DNA of 64,000 bases from Perca fluviatilis. Lineage: Eukaryota > Chordata > Actinopteri > Perciformes > Percidae. The position numbers and the translations under genes are program-made. Positions 52,519 through 64,000 of this stretch are shown in pieces; the first letter of the stretch is position 1, and every line of letters begins with the position of its first letter. The stretch is from NCBI RefSeq assembly GCF_010015445.1, contig NC_053118.1:11209759-11273758 (forward strand). The letters are read 5' to 3'. Below the pieces are notes generated by a model. The model had not been told where the DNA came from. It saw nothing but the letters and a program-made list of their open reading frames with translations, and did not search any database.

Positions 52519-52717
52519 GTGTGTGTGTGTGACATCACAACCATACAGAAGTCCTGACGGCTCGTTTTAAGGCATTGTTTCTGAATACTGAATACAGCCT
52601 GTGTGCGTTTCTCTGTGGCTAGAGCGTTTCGATACTTTTACAGTATTCATATAGCACCACGACCTGCTTCATAATCAAAAAAAGGAAATTTCACTTTTCA
52701 CAATATGGGACCTTTAA
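52135..52717. mobile_element. TTAA-flanked MITE, second family, with embedded microsatellite
   Basis: TTAA at 52135-52138 and 52714-52717. The termini ATGTCCCATAT (left) and, read inward, AGGTCCCATATTGTG (right) are related to the AGGTCCCAT ends of the copies at 41.6 and 48.3 kb, but the interior differs. A TA/CA/TA/GT array (52443-52531) has grown inside it. Confidence 0.75.
52443..52531. repeat. Compound TA/CA/TA/GT array
   Basis: TA5, CA about 29, TA4, GT about 8, inside a TTAA-flanked MITE; the CA and GT parts are complementary. Confidence 0.9.
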
Positions 52718-55700
52718 TGACCTCTTTACTGCTGTTCGTTGGTCCAGGAGTTGCACTAATCTCCAATATAGTAATACACCTTTTGAAAATCTTTTAAATA
52801 TAACATACAAACATACATTTCCTAGTGAAAGCCTCAGAAAACAGTTTGTAAAAGACTTGTGTTGCCATAGGTCACTGGTTCGTAAAATGTCGCAGTGATT
52901 ACATTATTGTTGGAAAAAGTAAAATGCCATTTTTTCTTTTTTTTTTTTCTTTCATCTTTTCATTTTCTTTTGAAATACTGTTTGTCTGTGACCATTGAAG
53001 CCTGTGAACTTTCCCACTTTGATTGAACTGGTCACAAGTCATAGACATGCACCCTGTGACAAAGGGTCACAAGTAGACATTGCTTTGTATTATGAAAGTT
53101 TGCACACACAAAAAGTTGGGAGCCAGTGCAGTAGATGATGGGTGGAAAAGTTGATGTATTGGTAAGAACCAAATGGGACAAAGTACAATGGAAACAGAAT
53201 AAATAATGACGTACATGAAGCATGTGATGACTTATTTGTTATGCAAGCTTCCGCTCCACATGAGACGTGAAAAATAGCAGCAGACGAAAAAACAGATCTG
53301 GTGCTGGTATCATGCATGTAAAAACATTTTTTAGGGACATTGCCTTCATTTTATCAGTATATAAATCAATGGATACCTCTGATTATCAATTAAGACAAAT
53401 TGACCTAATCCAGAAAGAAGGCTGGTGTGATTGAAAGATTTCAATGTGCCAGAACTTTCATGCCTCTAAGTAGTCAGCTGAGTCTTTGAAATGGGGAGAT
53501 AGCCGTTCCTTGGTGCTTTGGCCAAATAGCCTAATAAAATGTCTAGACACCAACTAACATGAATTTCCCTGAAGAATTAGTGTCATCAGTGTGAGGGCCC
53601 TGCCCTGTACTCTGGGGTGCAGTTTGAAATACTGTCTTTTAAATCAATGCTCACCTCTCCACTCTTCCTTTCATTGAACTTTGTGGCCTCCTGTCAAGAC
53701 CCTTTGTCTAAGAAAACAGCCAAGTCCTTGCCTGTATTGGAGGTAAATGAAACTTTTCAAACTTCTTTCTGTCATGGCAAATTTCAGTCTATTTAATTGT
53801 GACTGGATATGTTGGCATCTGCAAGATTTTACTTATGAATGACTGGCTTTTCCTTTGTCCCGTTCCTGCCTAAATTATCAGTAGCAAAGAAACTTGTAGT
53901 TTTAGCACTTTAAAGCTCAAGTTTTAAGATTGATCTTCGATTTGATTGTGTTTTGCCCAAACCACAGAATTATGCAGGTACAGCACAAAACAAACATTTA
54001 CATTCACCCTTGAGTCTGGTGACTAATTACTTGAGGAGAATGTTGATGCCTCATAAATAGAAAAAGGGCTCAGAGTGAACACCAGCTCCCAAAATAATGA
54101 AAAAAAACAAACAGTTGTAAGGCGATTTAGAAATGGTACTTTTTATTAACTTTATTTTGTTCCCCTTTTCTACTTTAAAGAATTGACACTTTGGAAGGAT
54201 GTCCATGTAAAATGTCTCCATCTATCATGCTGGTTGGGTTTCCACAGTACTGTTATTGACATAGTAAATTAAAGGAGGCACACATCAGGTAGCTGACAGA
54301 ACCGAGGCATCAACAGCAGACTTATGATTGCAGCTCTGCCACAGCAACTGAGTTCCTTTCCCCCTATTTACGTCCATACTTGTCATTTACTTCTGCCTCT
54401 ACACTCTGTAATTCCATTCTCCATTCTATTTTATGTACGTCTAAAATACGTACGCCCTACTTTATTGGGTGTATATGTCCTCCTATTTACCTGAAAGCAT
54501 GCATTTGTTAGGCATAAATATTCAATTTTATTGAGTGTATAAAAGAAAATAATTATACTGCTCTTACGTTTTTGAATTCACCACAAAGAATTTCATTGAT
54601 TCATTGGTATTTTTCAAGAAAGTTTATTACCAGTTAACACTATCCATAGATTTTTTTTTTATATATATATATATAGGCACTGTGCGTCTTTGCTATATTT
54701 CTCCAAGTTGTTCCCTGCTACATAATTAAAAAGAGCTGATTAAAAGTGTTGTAAGAAAAAATGAAACATTATTGAGCCCCATGGAAAAATATGGTAAAAA
54801 AATTGGGACATTTTGCCCCTCTGCATGTCAACATTTGACCTGCCTACGTCTTACGATAGCATTTCCCTGCAGTGAAAAGCTTCTTGGTCTTTCCCCCTAA
54901 AACCTCAGCTCAGGAATGCCTTGTGAGGACATCTTAATCTAAGTCTTTATGTTTCTGTATGTGATCATTAAGAAGAATTAGCGGTTTCAAATCCAATACC
55001 GATGTCCTTCTCTTACAAGAACTTAGGATTCATCTTTTGTGGCTGCAGTATGACACAAGACCTTCATTGTGATTGCTCTCTGAAAACATTATTAAAAAGT
55101 ATCCAAGGAGCGAGAGATGAGTGTGTTCTGCGTCTAGCAGAGTAGGTATGAAAAGTTGAATCAATGTAAAGATGTTTGCTGTTTATGAAATGATCATGTT
55201 ACAACTTCAGCAAAATCTTGTTTTGTGTCCTGCTTGAAACAAGAGCGGAGACTGAAAACTCTTCAAGACTCCAACTGTTTTTAACAAAGGAGATGCATCA
55301 GTGAGAGACTTGGAAAAAAATGCTACTCTTATGTCAGCGCCTGGATCTTCTAAATGGCATGGCAAACTGCCCCGGTTACCATGGCTATGAGAGGGTTCGA
55401 GAGCACATTAATCATGAGGATTTAGGTTTCTTTCTCTCTTTCTTTCTTTTTTCTTCAAAAAGACAGAATCTCTCAGACGTCCTTTATGAAGCTGATTTAT
55501 GATGTTCAATATCTGCGTGTTGAGATCATGGGAAGTGACGCGGAAAGGTGACAGTTTATACGCGACGGGAGATAGGAGTGTGTAGTCTCAGTCAGCGGCC
55601 TGTTGTTGTTGAATGTGTGTTAGGAAAAAATACCAAGTTAGCAGAGTTGATCTAAAGCAGGGAAACATAATTTGATTTAATTCAATAATGTCATGGATTA

Positions 55701-57451
55701 TTAGACATTGGCAGAATTCGGCCTACATCGCTTTACATTGAAAGTGTATGCTATGAGTGAATATTAATGTTTGAAAGAGGCTTCCGGGGGTACAGATTTG
55801 ATAGCTTAATGAAGATTAAATGTTTTGGAAAAGCTTTGGCATCAAAAGGTGTATTAATTTGCTACAATGGCCGTATTTGGCACTCAACCAGCTCCTTGTT
55901 AATTGTCCAATCTGGAAGTAGAAGACGATGTCGGATGTGGCTACAGCCAGACTGTCTTGAGTAAATTAAGCTCTTTGTGTTAACACATTTTACCTATGAC
56001 AGACAGGCAGCTGATAAAAATGAGATCATGCATAAAGAAGTATCACTCTATGCTACTTTTCAGCTGTGATTTCCCCCCCCCGACCCTCTTCGTCTTTGGT
56101 CAGAGACAGCAGATTGATGATGGCGGGACAGAGTGACATTGCATTCTGGGAAACCCAGGACTATGGCTATAAATCCATGGCGAAACAGCTTTACAATGGC
56201 CAACTGTGTAGCCATCAGAGGGTAGGAGGTTGTTACTGCATCACCCTAGTGAGCTGCTAGGGTACATCCATTGTGCTTTTCTTGAGGGGGGGGGGAATTA
56301 AGACACCAGGGGAAATAGTCTGGATGGTAATGAATTATGAAAAACTAATAGAATAAAATAGAGGAAGGGGAGAGAAAAACGTCTTTGGTGAGTGGAAATT
56401 TCCCACGCTCTTTAGACGTTAAAGCGATATGATTCTTTTCAAGTGATCTGTCAAATCAGAGCCTCGGCTGTATTAGAAAGCAAATAAAACACATGAACAA
56501 ATAAACCCTCCAAGTTTCTTATTGACCTTGGAGAACCAGCTGTGTTGTGAGTGCAGAGAACTTGGCTGCCCCCCCACCCAATTCTGGTGTGTGTGTGTGT
56601 GTGTGTGAGCAGAATAGAGCTCTTGAGCACAAGTGTGTGTTGTTGTTCAAACTGCATGCCTTTGCATCTGTGTACAATGAATGGCTGCAGCTACGTCATC
56701 TGATTGGTTAAAAACAAACTTCAAACCTATTGATAATTCCCATAATTCCCAGCTGGCCGTTTGCAGTCTTGGGATACATGCTTGAGAGGTCAGACGTGTT
56801 ATAGCTGTTCCCTCCCTGGGCTAAATGTAGAAACATAGTCACAATGTCCTATAATAATATACTACCGTTTTGGTGACATGAGATATTTAGTGAGGCATAA
56901 GAACATTTTTTAAGTGAAAATGTTATGGATACTGTATGGATAATAAATTACAGAAGTGGGTTGATGTGCATGTATAAAGAGAGAATATGTACAATATATA
57001 GAGTTGGCTAAGACTTGCATGTGACAATGAAATAATATTAGTGTTTACAGTGTTTATATAACACTGTAATATAAATATAAGTATTTTTAAGAGTTACTTT
57101 TAGCCCTCACCTGTGTGATTTAAATATTCATGACAGTGATAATGAGTGAGGAAAGAAGCTGTCCTTACGTCTAGTTGTTTTCACACTAATTAACATTAAT
57201 CTGATATTTACAAAAAGAAATAACCATATTTTAAAGGTCAGTTTATGTAAACTTAAAAAAATAACTTATTTTCTCACGCACCTGTAGCGCAGTGGTTCCC
57301 AAGAGGTCACCCAATAAATGCAAGGCGACGTGAAACAATTACCAGTATAGGAAAGCAGATAATATTATTGCCTCTCGGGGCTTCTGAAATTGACACAAAT
57401 TATTTCTTGTACTTTTTCCTCAACTTGCTCATAAGCCACACACATGCAACT
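52718..57451. other. Gene-free DNA
   Basis: Mostly unique-looking AT-rich sequence with T-runs and a short GT array near 56587. No coding signal recognised. Confidence 0.5.
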
Positions 57452-57776
57452 AGTAGCTCAGTCAGTAGGGAGTTGGGTTGGGAACTGGAGGGTTACTGGT
57501 TCAAGTCCAAATCAAGTTCAAATTCGGACCAAAGTATGGTGGTGGACTGATAGCTGGAGAGGTGCCAGTTCACCTCCAGTGCACTCCTGTGCTCTTGGGC
57601 AAGGCACCACACCAAACCCCCCTCGGCAGCTCCCTCACTCTGACATCTCTCCATTAGTGCATGTATACTGGTACTGAGCATGTGTATGCATTTCAGACCT
57701 GTGTGTAATAACAACAGAGTGAAAACATTGTAATTTCCCCTTGTGGGATTAATAAAGTATACATTATTATTATTTA
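57452..57776 (+). mobile_element. tRNA-derived SINE, second family
   Basis: The head carries TAGCTCAGTCAGTAGGG (A box) and GGTTCAAGTCC (B box, near 57498). The tail is TTTCCCCTTGTGGGATTAAT followed by AAAGTATACATTATTATTATT, a known type of teleost SINE 3' end. It differs from the SINE at 1.5 kb. Confidence 0.7.
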
Positions 57777-57959
57777 AGATGGCTTGCAAGTAGAAAGTTT
57801 GTCATTTTAAAGGGTCACCAGTCAAAAGAGTTAAGCGTGACTGTTAGTTGGACCTACTGTAGCCATGGAGATCATGTTGATTTCATTTTCTCCGATACAA
57901 TGAAGCTGAATGGAATTTGAAGTTATTGTGCTCACAGCGTTGAAAATATTCAGGAGGAA

Positions 57960-59085
57960 CAGAGTAATTTAGTAATTTAGCAAATAATAACCATCAATAA
58001 TAAATGTTAAATTGGTAGTTATTAAACTTGCGTTAATAGTTATTTTACTGTTAACAAACAACGAAATGATGATTTTATAATGTTTAATAATGTATTAGTG
58101 ATGCTATAATTTATGGTAGTTTATCATTTAGTTTAATCTAATATAAAACAATTATTTTAAAAATGCGGATAGTATTTTGTCAATGGTTTATATTTGTTTT
58201 GTAAACCACCGATAAATTATATATATTATATTATAAAGTTGCAACTAATGTTTATAACAAATAGTTAGTGATTAATAAGTGGTTTATAAAGCATCAAGTA
58301 ACATTCATTTGGCCCCCAATAAATCTGTTTTGGTGATCTATAAAATCTTTGATTATTTGTGCACTGACAATAGTGTTTTATCAATGCTTTCCAAATAATT
58401 TATAAACCATTAAAAAGGTATTGTAATCATCAGTTGCAACTTTACAATATCATCAAAATAATGTTTATTAAAATGATTTAGATTAGATTCAACTTTATTC
58501 TCATTATGCAGAGTACAAGTACAAAGACAACAAAATGCAGTTTGCGTCCAAACAGAAGTGCAAAAAAGCAGAAAAAAAGCAATGTGATATACAAAGTATA
58601 GACAGGTGGTGCATAGACAAGAAGTATATTGCAGTGTTATAAGAGCAGAATAAATATGGCTATGTAATATGAACAGTGTATGAACAACATGTACTGATAT
58701 GTGCAATGTAGTAGCAGTGACATTATACTAGTAGTAAGAATAATATAGATATATGCAGTGTATTATGTATGTATGTATTAGTGCAAAATATATAATTTAA
58801 AAAACAGAATAAATATGGATATTCTGAATGAACCATATAGACAGATATGTACAGTGTGGTAACAAAGGTTACAAATCCTTTGGTAATCATTAACAAACGC
58901 TTAATTGAATGTATAAGATTATAGACACTATATATAGATATTATGTATAAGACACTTTGAAATGACATAAATTGTAGCATTACTAATAAATGAGTGAACA
59001 TTATTAATTATCATTTCAATGTTTGTTGACAATAAAATAACTTCTAATGTAGCATGTATTAGTGATGGTTATTATAAAGGGTTAG
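57960..59085. repeat. AT-rich repeat complex
   Basis: An A/T-rich block with many TTTATAA/TTATAAA and GTTAATAG motifs. Within it, about 58479-58870 starts TTAGATTAGATTCAACTTTA and resembles a dispersed fish element. Flanking parts share AAGTTGCAACT (58236) and its complement AGTTGCAACTTT (58432), suggesting an inverted arrangement. No gene; open frames are low-complexity. Confidence 0.45.
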
Positions 59086-59364
59086 CCATACCTCTCCCCT
59101 GGAAGCAGCTCTACAATATGTCCTCCTCCTGTGTGATCAGGCCTGCAGCACTTGTCATCTCCCTGGTGGCAGCTTAGATTCTCCAATTTTTAGGTTAATT
59201 AATCAAAAATGATTTCTTTTCTCATTAGCCATGCAGTTGGTTTGCAATCTGCAAAATCGATGTTTTACAGATGTTTCCTCGGGTTTTGTTTTTCGAGACG
59301 GCGCTGATTTTTATTGGGTATAGATTTAAGAGGGTGCAGAGGGATTGTGAGTTAACTCAGCCAC

Positions 59365-59415
59365 ACACAAACACACTCAAACACACACACACATGCACGC
59401 ACGCACGCACACACG
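59365..59415. repeat. Imperfect CA/CGCA repeats
   Basis: CACACAAACACACTC variants with four GCAC units. Confidence 0.85.
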
Positions 59416-60253
59416 CTGCCACAGACGCACTGAATGCATATTATACATACTTAGTCACATGCACAAACACACACCAACAGAAATACAGTACACACTGTAC
59501 AAAACAGACACAAGCACACAAAGTTGGCTCCTCCTAACTTACTTTCAGTCCCTGGCATCTTAGCCAGAATGCTGCGTTGAACGCAATCTGTTCATCTAAG
59601 TGGTACGGACAGCAGTTCTGCTCTCGTTCTCCATTTTGGTATGCCTATATCGGGTCGATCGTTGCCAAACCCAGGGGGTTGAGCCACACACACACACACT
59701 CTCTCTCTCAGGGTAGCACTCTTTAATCACGTAACAGCTTCTGGTTCTAGTTCCTGTTGGTTGTAAACAAATGTAATGTTGCATTTCCTGCAGTCTAGAC
59801 ATAACAACAAACCTGGCAGAACCAGAGAGGGGAGCGACGGCGGTTGCTAAGGAGTGGCTGGCACAAGTCGGCACCAAACCAGGACCAGAGGTGTAGAGGA
59901 AGGAACGTTCAAACAGATACAGCTGAGGCGTCGGGCATCTTATTTAGTGTTATTTGGAGCGTTGCATCACCGAGGAGGGTCCCAAATCAGTTAGGTGTGT
60001 AATTTGGTTGAAAATAATTTGTCCTGGGTGTTTTAACTGTACTTGTCTTGTGCTAAAAAAAATCTTTCATATACCTTTATTAATCAAAAATGTTCACAAG
60101 CTGTTGAAACATTTCGATTTTTAGCATTTTGCCATTTGATATGTCCTATTCTGATTGATGAATTCCATCATGTCAACTTTTTGGGCCCTGGAATGTGCCC
60201 TTAATGCCATCTGCTGCACAGTTGTTCCGCTGTGTGTAGTTGTTTGTAGGTGG

Positions 60254-60254
<1 letters not shown>

Positions 60255-60326
<72 letters not shown>
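60255..60326. repeat. (GT)n microsatellite
   Basis: About 36 GT units. Confidence 0.95.
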
Positions 60327-60330
<4 letters not shown>

Positions 60331-63300
60331 CGATTGTGCCTGCATTTGTATTTGTGTACACTAGTCCCCACCCACCGTTCCGCTCAACTACACAGGAAAA
60401 AGAAGATGAAGCAGAGGAGCAAAGGAGTCCAAACAGAAATTATTATTGATTTAATCACATAATCAGCCGCAAACACTTCAGGCCAAGATAGCAAATCCAT
60501 AATAGCCTCCCCACATAACCACCCTTACAAATTTACCATCAAAGCCCTCCGCGCACACACTGCAAACACAGGAACCAGGGGTCACCTTCAGTCGCTGGCA
60601 AAATATTGATGTACCTAATGCTTCTATATGTTTTTGAGTTAAGCGTTATCAATCACCGATAAGGGCCTGATGTCTCTAAAACATAACTCCTATGGCAGAG
60701 GGATTACAGCATCGCTTTTCTTGTCATAATCTAAGCATATCTTTCAGACAAAAGGACAGGATGGCAAAATCAATGTTGTCAGAGGCAGACATTTCCCACT
60801 GTGGCTGCTCCAGTCAGCCTTTAGATGAGATACAGAGACACTGTTGTAACCTTTGAGACATCAAGATCTGTCTTTGTGAAAGTGCTCCTGTTCCTGGATA
60901 ATCATTTTAATTAACAATGTTAAAAACATATGTTTTTTCTTTCCTTCTTTATTCTCTTAAAACGTCACACTTACCACAACTTTACAACAACTTCAATACA
61001 TTTTCCCTCATGTTCACCAACATTATTGTAATACTCAAACTTGAAAGTAAATCCCACAAGAATAATTTGGGTCTTGTTGAATGAACGAATTTCATTGCTG
61101 AATAATTCAAATAAAAAGGTATATGTTTGAATCAATAATGACACACAACAAATGCATTTGACATTTAATAGCATTAACTCTTTTCACGAAATACTGATAG
61201 AAACACTTCAAAAGCATCCCTCCTTTTCACTGTTATTTCCTTAAAGTCATTCACAGCACCTGAAGAGTGTGCGCTCTGTTACGTTGAGAGCAGCTGCAAG
61301 GCCTCCATATCTAAGAATCTGGGCTGGGGCCACGGAATCCCTTCTTTTAAATCTGTGTAGCAGTCAGACATGAGTCTCATACCGGTCCATTTTCCACTTC
61401 CTTTGAATGGATTGTGTTGATAGTTGTATGAACAGTTTCGAATAAAGGGCTTTTACCAATATGAATATTTCTATAACTAGGCTGCTGATATATTGTATTT
61501 ATGTTTCTTACCAACACTTAAACTCTCCCATCCAAAGCCAGACCGAATAAATTCCTCTAAAGCTACAAGCCTTAAGATTTTCAAGAAAATCAAACCCTGT
61601 TTTTAACTAAATGTACAGTCGGCATTTGTTCAGCAATAGCCATTCAATGTATTACCTCTCTCTCTATTAGTTTTAATTGTTAGCGGCAGAGTCCCCCATT
61701 CCTGCGCTGGAATCAATTTGTCTACCTATGCATGGGGGAGTCACATGAAAAGGTGAAGTATTCCTACTGTTTTTAATATTATGTCATAATATCAGCCTCA
61801 CTGTTTATTGTTCACTTACAATTGTATGCTAAGCATCTCTTTAAGAATGCTCCACTTCTGTTCAGTAATACATTTTCTGTTGCATAGTAACATTTCTTAA
61901 AAGAGAAGTAGAAGGAACATTTTAATGTCATATTCTCAATATTAAATATTAAATATAGGTTATGTAGCTGTAGTCAAGAAGGAAACTGCATCATAGCATA
62001 TCAATACTAACTGGCTGATTAATAAAAGCCCAATATCAAGCTCAAATATTTGCCTAACTCTACTGTTCAGCACAAGAAAGATGATTTACTTAATTCTGCG
62101 TGGCTGTAGAACAATGAATTGGAATCAGAGTTTTAACGCTCCCTTAACATCCATCTCTCCAGCGATCTATCCATTCAGTTGCCTATCCTTGTCCATCCAG
62201 CCTGGGGCTATGGAAGCCTAATTGTTTACCAAAGGGTTGCGGCTCATTTGCTCCTGGAGATTGGGCCTAATTAACACTAACTTGTCTGAACACCGAGGAG
62301 CGCTGTCCACTCCACTTTAATCTAATCTGTACTCTTTCAAAAAATAATGAGATCATTTACACCTCATTAACGAGCAATGTAATGTCTGGGCATTAATCAT
62401 AATGATTGCTTATCATTTCACTTTGCAATATTATCTCCTCTAATGAAACTGTTCACACAACTGCCAAGAGGGCCTTAATTGGTCGTGTGAAATCACAGAG
62501 CACCCGGCAGCTTGCCGCAACGTGTGTGAAGTTCTAATTTGCATGGGTGGGGGTGGGGGGGCAGGGGGATTTGGTGGGTGGGCGCGAGGGGATGGCATCA
62601 GTAAGGAACGTGAATACACACACACACACACACATGCACATGGAGGAAGTGGGATGATTTGTGAAAATATGCTATTATTGTGCTGTGCTGTTTACAGACA
62701 GACAGGTACACAGATTGGAATTCCCCAACAGCCCTGGAGGATCAAACTAATACTTTTATTGAATTGTATTAGTTTTTACAAAAACAAAAAAACAAACACT
62801 TCAGGCTATGACTATTTATTTACTATTCATGAAGTTTGAAACTAAATGCTCCTGATGTCTGCTGTCCGTCTCTCTTTGGCATAAGATCCATGCCAGTGGT
62901 GGATGTGATTATCCAGGTGACATGGCACCCAGACTGATCCCAGCTTTGTGCCACCACCGTGAAGCCAAGACATGAAAAACACCCTTCCAATATTCCAGTT
63001 TTTTACATTGTGCCCTCTTATAGCCTACTGTATATCCACCCAGCGGGTCATCCCCGGCACTCCCGCCTCCTGGACGGAGGCTAAGCAGTGCTGATAACAG
63101 TTAAAATATACCATCCCTCTCCAGTGTGTGGACCACCTAAAGAGGCCATGCTTGAATGGAGGGTGGAGAGCACTGAGGCTGCTCCGTGCCCCGGCTCCCC
63201 TGGCTTAGGAGGGCTTAGGTGCGGATGTCATTTGCTCTTTCTCCCTGGTGAGAGTGGCTAGCTGCTAATTGTGGCCCCTGGTCTGTGAGTTGAGCTTGTG

Positions 63301-63652
63301 TAGCTGAGGAGAAAAGGCTTGCCCAAATTGAAATCTGAGTAGCGTGTCTGAGAGTCGGGGTGACTTCCACTCCATCATGGATGCAGTTTTAAGACACAGT
63401 CATAATGCCTTCTGGGCTAATTTCATCATCCAAAGAAACATTATTTTGTCTGTTCGCCGTACCAAACTATCATCCTTTCCTCTTATTTTATTCCATTTCG
63501 CTGTTCATTGGATCATCGTTGCAGGTAGCCAGGACCACGATCAGCAAGTCCAAGGGTGAAACTGAAAGTCAAGGCCGAAATCAAAGTTCATTCAAAGTGG
63601 GCAGTTGAGAGTGTACTTATATTTGCTCTGTATTTCAGCATCTAGCATGAGT

Positions 63653-63716
63653 CTAACCCCTAACCTTTAACCCTAACCCCATGTGTCTAACCCTGACCCT
63701 AACCTAACCTTAACCC
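63653..63716. repeat. Imperfect interstitial telomere-like repeats
   Basis: Variants of CCCTAA (TAACCCC, TAACCTTTAACCCTAACCCC, ACCCTGACCCTAACCTAACC) on the plus strand, about 60 bp. Confidence 0.7.
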
Positions 63717-63940
63717 AGCCAGAGCCTCTGGGAACTGCCCCCTGATTTTAAAATTGAATTGGCTGTTCTCCTAATATTTTTATCTTATTTTGTTGCATGA
63801 CAAGATACAAGTGCCTGACCCCAACTGAGACCCCACTTTGACCACTATTTCATCTTGCTTTGACTGATGATTTTCAATTTCAATTTATCTTACTACTGTC
63901 CATGATTATTTTTATCATTTTAACCCAAACCTAACCATTA

Positions 63941-63962
63941 AGAAGAAGAAGAAGAAGAAGAA
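63941..63962. repeat. (AAG)n microsatellite
   Basis: About seven AAG units near the window end. Confidence 0.9.
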
Positions 63963-64000
63963 AGCATACATTATTGATCACTCTAGGGGAGAGATTAATT

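Larger units (their letters stand above)
59086..64000. other. Gene-free DNA to window end
   Basis: CA/GT arrays and telomere-like repeats aside, mostly unique-looking. 62090-62500 is rich in ATTA/TAAT motifs and is a candidate regulatory element. No gene recognised. Confidence 0.5.

Overview
The window is non-microbial, AT-rich vertebrate DNA. Three things point to a teleost fish, probably a percomorph: very many long (CA)n/(GT)n arrays, tRNA-derived SINEs, and short inverted-repeat DNA transposons of types I recognise from fish genomes. It holds one convincing protein-coding gene, a spalt-like zinc-finger transcription factor on the minus strand. Its best match is sall3, judged by residue-level resemblance to vertebrate SALL3 in the N-terminal motif, the linkers between fingers and the C-terminus. 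Which teleost duplicate (a or b) it is cannot be decided from the sequence.

Reading on the minus strand, sall3 has four coding exons: 22977-22896 (start ATG), 14573-11418 (large exon), 11021-10684 and 10215-9784 (stop). All junctions are GT-AG and keep frame, giving 4,008 nt and 1,335 residues. The protein carries the N-terminal NuRD-recruitment motif, a C2HC finger, a glutamine-rich segment, a double finger, a triple finger and a C-terminal double finger. The internal double finger found in human SALL3 between the triple and last fingers is missing. In its place is a 396-bp intron with no finger coding in it. This is the most interesting biological observation in the window.

Layout. 1-9783: 3' flank and probable 3' UTR, with a SINE, two DNA-transposon fragments and CA arrays. 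9784-22977: sall3, including an 8.3-kb first intron. 22978-24420: GC-richer promoter/5' UTR zone with CCAAT and TATA-like motifs, a CAG (minus-strand) triplet array and an upstream ORF overlapping the sall3 start codon. 24420-40629: non-coding upstream DNA with microsatellites, a possible plus-strand spliced non-coding exon near 26.9 kb, and repeat-free stretches that could be conserved regulatory elements. 40630-44017: a 3.4-kb stack of nested DNA transposons, including a decayed BED-finger hAT transposase remnant. 44018-64000: non-coding DNA with more inverted-repeat elements, a second SINE, possible regulatory blocks and an imperfect interstitial telomere-like tract.

This layout, one developmental regulator inside tens of kilobases of gene-free DNA, is typical of SALL loci, where distal enhancers are expected. 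No rRNA, genuine tRNA, CRISPR array or further protein-coding gene could be supported. Most other open frames are translations of dinucleotide repeats, transposons or the antisense of sall3 exon 2.
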